From Gemmatimonadales bacterium (lineage in GTDB: Bacteria; Gemmatimonadota; Gemmatimonadetes; Gemmatimonadales; GWC2-71-9), in contig JACCSE010000121.1 of assembly GCA_013813145.1 (NCBI GenBank), forward strand, positions 1 to 8,478: a stretch of 8,478 nucleotides of DNA. Direction: 5' to 3'. The position numbers were made by a program, and so were the translations under genes. The notes beneath the pieces were generated by a model that saw only the letters and a list, made by a program, of their open reading frames with translations, had not been told where the DNA came from and did not search any database. Shown piece after piece: positions 1 through 6,400 of the stretch; positions within the stretch are counted from its first letter, which is position 1; every line of letters starts with the position of its first letter.

Positions 1-408
1 GTGCTTCCCTACCTCACCTTCGCCATGCCGCTCACCATCTGGCTTCTGGTCGGCTTCTTCCGCCAGCTTCCGGCCGAGCTGGAGGAGGCGGCCATGGTGG
101 ACGGGGCCAGCCGGCTCCGGGCGTTCCGCGAGATCATCGTCCCGCTGGCGCTTCCGGGTCTCGCCACGACCGGGATCCTGACGTTCGTCTATAGCTGGAA
201 CGAGTTTCTCTTCGCCCTGTCGTTCACCCTGGGGCCGGAGCGCCAGACGGTGCCGGTCGCCATCGCGCTGTTTCGGGGGCAGTACCAGGTTCCCTGGGGA
301 CAGATCCTCGCGGCCGCCCTGGTCGCGACCGCTCCGGTCACGGTGCTGGTGCTCGCCTTTCAGCGCCGCATCGTCCAGGGACTCACCGCCGGCGCGGTGA
401 AGGGATAG
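1..408 (+). CDS. Sugar ABC transporter permease, MalG-like (CUT1 family), 5'-truncated
   Basis: C-terminal 135 residues of an inner-membrane permease of the carbohydrate-uptake ABC family. It would form the membrane channel with a MalF-like partner and bind the ATPase encoded next. The cytoplasmic EAA loop that docks on the ATPase is clear at visible residues 28-53 (EEAAMVDGA, then IIVPLALPG). Hydrophobic stretches at about 5-20, 54-75 and 101-122 fit the last membrane helices, and the C-terminus QGLTAGAVKG is typical of this family. MalG proteins are usually near 275 residues, so about half is missing. The GTG at position 1 is most likely an internal Val codon of a frame that enters from the left. 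The stop lies 2 bases before the ATPase start, so the two are one operon. The sugar substrate cannot be told from this fragment. Confidence 0.93.
   Translation: MLPYLTFAMPLTIWLLVGFFRQLPAELEEAAMVDGASRLRAFREIIVPLALPGLATTGILTFVYSWNEFLFALSFTLGPERQTVPVAIALFRGQYQVPWGQILAAALVATAPVTVLVLAFQRRIVQGLTAGAVKG
399..405 (+). promoter_or_regulatory. Ribosome binding site of the ABC ATPase gene
   Basis: GAAGGGA ends 5 bases before the ATG at 411 and lies inside the last codons of the permease gene. This supports the chosen start and suggests translational coupling between permease and ATPase. Confidence 0.75.
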
Positions 409-410
409 CC

Positions 411-1433
<1,023 letters not shown>

Positions 1434-1436
1434 GCT

Positions 1437-1564
1437 CTTGAAGTAGAGCGATGCACACTGCCGGTGGACTCGGCGGCCGGCACGAAAGGTTCCCTCCCGC
1501 GGAACGATCGGAAGTCCCCAGTCTGCACTCCCTGTCACCTGTAGCGGCACTGAAGGGTCGCCCC
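1437..1564 (+). other. Untranslated leader with tandem small hairpins
   Basis: Non-coding gap between the ATPase and lipoprotein genes. It contains three small inverted repeats: GCTCT/AGAGC at 1434-1449 (loop 6, overlapping the putative -10 end), TGCCGG/CCGGCA at 1459-1482 (loop 12) and GTTCC/GGAAC at 1489-1505 (loop 7). None is followed by a T-run, so none looks like a classical intrinsic terminator. They could fold the leader RNA or act as a weak terminator for the ABC operon. Stems this short are frequent by chance in GC-rich DNA. I recognise no known riboswitch. Confidence 0.3.
1552..1557 (+). promoter_or_regulatory. Ribosome binding site that selects the lipoprotein start
   Basis: GAAGGG sits 7 bases before the ATG at 1565. 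The frame is open further upstream to an ATG at 1451, but starting there would bury the signal peptide inside the protein. This site therefore favours 1565. Confidence 0.65.
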
Positions 1565-3160
1565 ATGCGGTCCCCTCGCTCCCTGCGATTATTCGCTGCC
1601 CGGGCGGTTGCCGTCTGGGCCGTTTCGCTGTCGTGGCTGGCATGCGGAGACGGAGACCTCACCGCACCGGAGACCGGCCGGCTCACGGTGACGACCTCGA
1701 CCACCGGCTCGCCGGAGGACCCGGACGGCTACATCCTCAGGGTGGATGAGGGCGAGCTCCAACCTATCGGCGGCAACGCGGCCGTCACCCTGGACGACCT
1801 CGCCTCGGGCGACCACCTGGTGCAGCTCACCGGGATCGCGGACAACTGCGTCCTCGCCGGAGAGAACCCGCGCACCGTGACGGTGCCGGCCGACGGGACG
1901 GTCGAGTCCGTCCTCGTGATCTCCTGCGTAGCGACTCTTGGCAGCATCACGATCACCAGCTCGACCACCGGCCCTTCGACCGACCTCGACGGATACACCT
2001 TCCGGGTGGACGAAACTCCCGAACAGTCCATCGGGGTGAGCGCCAGCGTAACGGTGACGGATCTCCCGCCCGGGAGCCATACGGTGGCGCTCGGCGGGGT
2101 GGCGGCCACCTGTCAGGTAGAGGGTGACAACCCGCGGACGGTGGAGGTCGTCGCCGGCGCGGCGGTGACGGTGGGGTTCAGTATCGCCTGCTCCGCGGGG
2201 GTGCAGCAGTGGACCCCGATGTCCAGCGGCAGCAGGGCCGATCTTCCCGATGTCTGGGGCAGCTCGGGGCAGGACGTGTTCGTCGTGGGAGAACTTCCCA
2301 TCGACGACGATGGCGTAGTGGCGTCGGTCATCCTGCACTACGACGGAATCCAGTGGAGCCGACAGCTCCGGGAAACCAACCTGGTGCTGCGAGCGATCTG
2401 GGGAAGCGGCCCGGCCGACGTGTATGCGGTGGGACTGGACTTCTCCTCGTTCGACGCGAGGCTGCTGCGCTACGATGGAACCCAGTGGTCCCCGGTGCCG
2501 GGCTTCACCTCCGGCCGGTTCGAGCAGATCGCGCTGGAGTCGGTGTGGGGCAGCGCCGCGGACGACGTGTTTGCGGTCGGCTCGACGTTCGACGGCCAGT
2601 TCGAGCGCTCCCTGATCTTCCACTTCGACGGCTCGAGCTGGCAGAGAATGCCGCAACCTGGCCCGGTTGCACCTGCCTTGGCGGACGTCTGGGGCAGCGC
2701 CGCGGACGACGTGTATGCGGTAGGCCGGGACGAGGAAGCCGAGAATACGACCGCCGTGATCCTCCGCTACGACGGGGCCCGCTGGTCGCCGGTGGTTCAG
2801 CAGGAGAACTTAGTGCTGAACTCGGTCTGGGGAAGCTCCGCCTCGGACGTCTTCGCGGCCGGGTTCCGGATCGAGGAGAGGGGAGAGGAGTTCGAGGTCA
2901 CCGGGACCATCCTGCACTACGACGGCGTTTCCTGGTCGCCCATGCCGCTGCCCCGGGCTGGCGTCCTGCACTCGATCTGGGGCTCTTCGGCGACGGCCGT
3001 GTTCGCGGTGGGCGACGACGGCGGCATTCTCCAGTACGATGGGATCCGCTGGACCAAGACCATCGAAACGGACGAGGCCCTGCTCGGCGTCTGGAGCAGC
3101 TCACCGAGCGACGCGTTCGCGGTGGGGACCGGGGGGACCATTCTGCACGGGACGCCGTAA
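1565..3160 (+). CDS. Putative lipoprotein with two Cys-paired repeats and a seven-repeat propeller-like domain
   Basis: A 531-residue exported protein of unknown function. The N-terminus has Arg2, Arg5, Arg8 and Arg13, a hydrophobic core at about 14-25, and Cys27 in SWLAC-GDGD. This is a plausible though non-canonical lipobox (Leu at -2, Ala at -1), so lipid anchoring is inferred. Residues 38-121 and 126-209 form two similar beta-rich, PEGA-like repeats. Each carries two cysteines 26 residues apart (95/121 and 183/209), suggesting one disulphide per repeat. Residues 216-531 contain seven repeats of the form VWGSS..DVFAVG...ILHYDG..WS, with Trp at 231, 279, 328, 376, 422, 472 and 510, consistent with a beta-propeller. 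The last repeat stops at ILHGTP, and the missing W-strand is probably supplied by VQQWTPM near 216. The gene has its own predicted promoter and is probably not functionally tied to the transporter. A surface binding or scaffold role is only a guess. Confidence 0.88.
   Translation: MRSPRSLRLFAARAVAVWAVSLSWLACGDGDLTAPETGRLTVTTSTTGSPEDPDGYILRVDEGELQPIGGNAAVTLDDLASGDHLVQLTGIADNCVLAGENPRTVTVPADGTVESVLVISCVATLGSITITSSTTGPSTDLDGYTFRVDETPEQSIGVSASVTVTDLPPGSHTVALGGVAATCQVEGDNPRTVEVVAGAAVTVGFSIACSAGVQQWTPMSSGSRADLPDVWGSSGQDVFVVGELPIDDDGVVASVILHYDGIQWSRQLRETNLVLRAIWGSGPADVYAVGLDFSSFDARLLRYDGTQWSPVPGFTSGRFEQIALESVWGSAADDVFAVGSTFDGQFERSLIFHFDGSSWQRMPQPGPVAPALADVWGSAADDVYAVGRDEEAENTTAVILRYDGARWSPVVQQENLVLNSVWGSSASDVFAAGFRIEERGEEFEVTGTILHYDGVSWSPMPLPRAGVLHSIWGSSATAVFAVGDDGGILQYDGIRWTKTIETDEALLGVWSSSPSDAFAVGTGGTILHGTP
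1676..2191 (+). repeat. Two tandem 88-codon repeats (PEGA-like) in the lipoprotein
   Basis: Repeat 1 is 1676-1927 and repeat 2 is 1940-2191. Shared pattern: T(V/I)T.(S/T)STTG, DGY..RVDE, a Val-rich strand, L..G.H.V.L.G.A..C, then GENPRTV or GDNPRTV, and a closing Cys. Equivalent cysteines are exactly 88 residues apart (95 to 183, 121 to 209). The repeats are clear at protein level but diverged at DNA level. Confidence 0.85.
2249..3148 (+). repeat. Seven propeller-type repeats (WGSS..DVFAVG) in the lipoprotein
   Basis: Seven units with conserved Trp-Gly-Ser, Asp-Val-(F/Y)-Ala-Val-Gly and (I/L)(L/F)(H/R)(Y/F)DG..W occur at intervals of about 38-50 residues. Unit 7 has WSSS in place of WGSS and lacks the final DG..W strand. 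Units 3 and 4 share a 25-base exact match at 2546-2570 and 2690-2714, offset by 144 bases, which points to a comparatively recent duplication or conversion between those two blades. Confidence 0.85.
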
Positions 3161-3195
3161 GGGACGCCGACCCGAGGCTGTGCGCCGCCACCGCC
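3161..3195. other. Convergent gap between the two gene blocks, nothing recognised
   Basis: Thirty-five bases separate the lipoprotein stop from the stop of the opposing small gene. I see no stem followed by a T-run on either strand, so no intrinsic terminator can be called. Confidence 0.6.
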
Positions 3196-3387
3196 TTACG
3201 GTTCCCCAAACCCGGCCCTGCTGTGCTGCACCTCGCCGCCCCCCATGACCGCCTTGTAGAGCGCCCACGCCTCATCCGCGATAGCGGCGAAGGTCTTGTC
3301 ACTCGGCTTGAAGCCGGTCCCCTCCGTGCGGCTCGCGTATATCACAGCCGCCATGATCGCTACCGTGTGGGACCGATCGCCTTCCAT
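3196..3387 (-). CDS. Small hypothetical protein (63 residues)
   Basis: I do not recognise this protein. It starts MEGDRSHTVAIMAAVIYASR and ends in GFGEP. The composition looks like a real protein: an N-terminal Ala/Val/Ile-rich helix with HTVAIMAAVIYAS, then SDKTFAAIADEAWALYKAVM as a second probable helix, with no Arg/Pro-rich shadow-frame bias. No signal peptide, no Cys and no metal motif. The ATG at 3387 is chosen because GGGGAGAG lies 3-10 bases upstream. A TTG 27 bases earlier would add nine residues but lacks such a site and would lie within the inverted repeat. It begins 50 bases after the PKS stop on the same strand, so it could be cotranscribed, or it could use the candidate promoter at 3414-3441. 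It could be an accessory protein of the cluster or an unrelated gene at its border. Confidence 0.6.
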   Translation of the reverse strand: MEGDRSHTVAIMAAVIYASRTEGTGFKPSDKTFAAIADEAWALYKAVMGGGEVQHSRAGFGEP

Positions 3388-3390
3388 GCG

Positions 3391-3398
3391 CTCTCCCC
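3391..3398 (-). promoter_or_regulatory. Ribosome binding site of the small gene
   Basis: GGGGAGAG on the minus strand ends 3 bases before the ATG at 3387, with GGGGA about 6 bases from it. This is a strong Shine-Dalgarno sequence and the main argument both for the gene and for this start. Confidence 0.6.
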
Positions 3399-3399
3399 G

Positions 3400-3418
3400 A
3401 TGATTGATCGCCAATCAT
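3400..3418. repeat. Perfect 7-bp inverted repeat, operator-like
   Basis: ATGATTG, a 5-base spacer ATCGC, then CAATCAT: both arms match perfectly and are AT-rich in a very GC-rich setting. It lies between the PKS stop and the small gene's ribosome binding site and covers most of the candidate -10 and start site. That placement suits a dimeric repressor's operator. No T-run follows on either strand, so a terminator is unlikely. Confidence 0.45.
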
Positions 3419-3441
3419 AAACTTTGTGCTGAGGGGCTCAA
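3414..3441 (-). promoter_or_regulatory. Candidate promoter for the small gene
   Basis: On the minus strand TTGAGC (3441-3436) is followed after 16 bases by TATGAT (3419-3414), five of six bases matching TATAAT. Transcription would begin near 3407 and give a leader of about 20 bases. It overlaps the PKS stop codon and the inverted repeat. The match is reasonable but short and unproven; AT-rich DNA downstream of a gene can mimic a -10. Confidence 0.35.
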
Positions 3442-6400
3442 GGCCCAGGGGCGACCGCGATGGCCGCGGCGAGGGCCTGGAGACTTGGCGCATCGATGAT
3501 GGTGGTGATCGATACGTCCCTGCCGAGATCGGCATGGAGCCGATTGGCGAACATCAGCGCGCTCAGCGAGTCGAGGCCCAGGTCGAGCAGCGGCTCGCCG
3601 TCGGGTACCTCGTCGCTTCCCACCCCGAGCACCTCCGCCACCCGCTGGCGCAGGTAGCCGACCAGCGAACCCGGTGAATCGCTCGCCGCAGGTCCAGGTG
3701 CCTCCACCCCAGGCTTCACGTCGTTCCCCCGCGCCACTCGCTGCAGCAGAGGATGGGACTCACCCGGGCTCTGCGCGGCGAGATACACCGCCCAGTCAAT
3801 CGGAAGCACGCCCATCTGGACGGCATCCGACCGTAGCAACGCACCGAGCACCTCCAGCGCCGTGTCCGTCGGCAAGGGCGTCCAGCCCTGGCGCCGAAGA
3901 CGCTCTTGGAGCGCCGCCGGAAGTACGGCGGCCTTGCCGACTTCGGCCCATGGTCCCCAGTTGACGCTCAAGCCCGCCAGCCCCTGCTGCCGGCGGTGCT
4001 GGACCAGCGCGTCGAGCGAGGCTCCTGCCGCGGCGTAGCTGCTCTGCCCGGGAGTACCCAGCAGTGCGGCGCTGGTTGAGAAGCAGATGAAGCAGTCGAG
4101 CGGCAGGGTACGGGTCTCCTCGTGCAGCGCCCATCCAAGCGCGGCCCCCGCCAGTACGCTGTCGAACCGCTCGCGGGTCTGGGCCGGAAGGACTCCGTCA
4201 TCCATCGGGAGATCGAGATGAACGATTCCCTTGAGCGGCGGCATGTTCGGCCACATCTGGCGCAGGCGTCTGACGGTTTCCGCGGGATCGAGCGAATCGG
4301 TTTGGACCAGCCGCAGCTCAACCCCCGCCTCGTCGGACGGGTCGGTCGGAGGGTCCGGGGCGGACGAGCTCGCCGAGGCCGTCAGGATCAGGTGCCGTGC
4401 ACCATGCCGAATCAACCAGTCTACGACGCACTGCCCTTGGGACGAGAGTCCATCGGTGACGAGGTAGGTGACATCCGTGCGGAAAGAAAGGGCGGCTGCC
4501 CGCGGCCCGCGCGGAAGACTGTATGGCACCAGCCTGGCCACATACCGTCGATCCTGCCGGATCGCGATTTCCCTCTCGCCTCCAGCCTCGATCTCATTGA
4601 GCAGGCCTGGCAGCTCCGACATATCGCCATCCAGGTCCACGCACGTGAACCCGAGCGAAGGGATCTCCCGCGCGATGACGCGACCCATGCCCCACAGCGC
4701 CGCCTGTCGTGCGCCAGGCAGCGCCTCGTCCGACAGCACGGCATGGACGCCCCTCGTCACCAGCCATAGGCGCAGGGGAGCGGGCTCGGAGGCCAGGGTC
4801 TGCACCAGGTCAAGCAGCTCCGTGCATTCGGCCTCCCCCGCGGCTGGGTCCGGCCCCGGGAGGTAGATTGCCCCGCGCAGCGACCCCCGGTCCGGTTGCC
4901 TGAGCCGGGCTCGGAGTGCATCAAGATCCCGGGAATCGATCACAAGACAGGAGGCGCCTCGTTCTTCGAGCGCGGCGGCGAGATGGGCGCCGGCGCCGGT
5001 GCCGCCGGCAAGTATCAGCCAGTTACCCGCCACCGGCTTGCTGGCCGCCCCGACCGCCTGCGGCTCCCAGACGATCCGGTGGAGCAGATCGTGCCGGTCC
5101 ATGCCATCATGTCGAACGGCATCGCGTCGCAGCCGCCGGACCTCGAATCCGGTGATCTCGGCGATGACCCGCCCCATGTCGTCGAGCAACCGCATGTCGC
5201 CGCCCTTGGCTGGCGCGTCCACGGAATAGCGCTCCCGCGCCCGGCCCTGGCACCACATCCGGTGCGCGGGAGGGCGTCCATGGAACGCAAAGCGCTCGAT
5301 GGTGAACGGCACGTACAGAACGCCCTGCTCCGCCAGGGCCCTGGTCTCGAACTCGCCGCCGTGGAACAACGTCTGAAAGCACGCTTCGATCGCTCCGGGT
5401 GACAGCGGGTAATGCTCCCCTTCATCGGAAAGGTCCGGTGGTGCCGCCTGTGCCACCGCTTGGTCGTCCCACCGCCAGATCCTCTCGATCCAGCGAAAGG
5501 CAGGACCGGTGTTGGCACCGGGTGCCCAAGCCTCCTCGTAAAACGTCCGTCCACTGACGGCGGACGCCCCCGGATGCACCAGGGCTTCGAGATCCGCCTG
5601 CTCCGTGGGCAGTGCGTCCGGCAGCCGCAGGCGCCCCGTCGCGTGGAGCGTCCATGCGCCGGCAACGTGGGGCTGGGACAGGTCCGACCGGCTCACGAGC
5701 TGCAGACCGTACGTGCCTTCCTCGTTCGGCACCGGCGCCAGCACGACCTGGACGACGCGTGCGCCATTCTCCGGAATGACGAGCGGTCGCAGGAACGCCG
5801 TCTCCTCCAGGATGCACGCTCGAGACCCGAACGCGGCTTCCGCCGCCGCAAGGAACATTGCCAGGCTGCTCGACGCCGCGACGACCACGGTTCCGAAGAG
5901 CCGGTGGTCGTCAAGGTGCGGCACCGACCGGCGTGAAAGCCGAGCCTCGAAACGGATCTCCGACGAGAACGGGAGCGGCAGCCGGCGGCCCAGCAGCGAG
6001 TTGGATTCCGCGGGTTTCACGGCTGGCGACGAATCGAGCGGGCCGGGGGGCTCGACCCAGTGACGCCGGCGACGGAACGGGTAGGTCGGCAGGTGAAGGC
6101 GGCGGCGCGGGTAGGGAGCGTCGAAGCCGCGCCAGTCTATGGCAACCCCACGCTCGTAGAGCCGGCCGAGGCTCTCCAGGATGGCCTCCCAGTCAGCGCG
6201 ATTGCGAGCGAGGCTCGGCAAGAACTCCAGGTACGAGCCGGTCGAGCTGAGCCGAGCCATCCCGAGCAGCACTGGATGAGGCCCGATCTCGACGAGCACC
6301 GTCGGTCCGCGTTTCTGGAGAGCGGCGAGCGCGTCGGCGAAGCGCACCGGGCATCGGATCTGATCGCGCCAGTAGGCCCGCGTAGCGATCTCGGCGTCCA

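Noticed and set aside
1451..1564. Upstream in-frame ATG as the lipoprotein start
   Set aside because: It would add 38 residues before a clear signal peptide and lies almost at the predicted transcription start; the ATG at 1565 has a good ribosome binding site.
3388..3414. TTG at 3414 as the start of the small gene
   Set aside because: It has no good ribosome binding site at the right distance and lies within the inverted repeat; the ATG at 3387 has GGGGAGAG just upstream.
3400..3418. Inverted repeat as an intrinsic terminator of the PKS or lipoprotein gene
   Set aside because: The stem is AT-rich and only 7 bp, and no T-run follows on either strand.
2209..3420. Plus-strand frame of about 400 codons overlapping the lipoprotein gene
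   Set aside because: Arg/Gly-rich frame-shifted reading of the propeller repeats; its apparent repeats only mirror the real gene.
4989..5006. GGTGAG at PKS residues 1133-1138 as an intact NADPH site
   Set aside because: It lies in the structural, non-catalytic half of the KR region, where a glycine-rich loop is usual; the true site at 4434-4457 is degraded.
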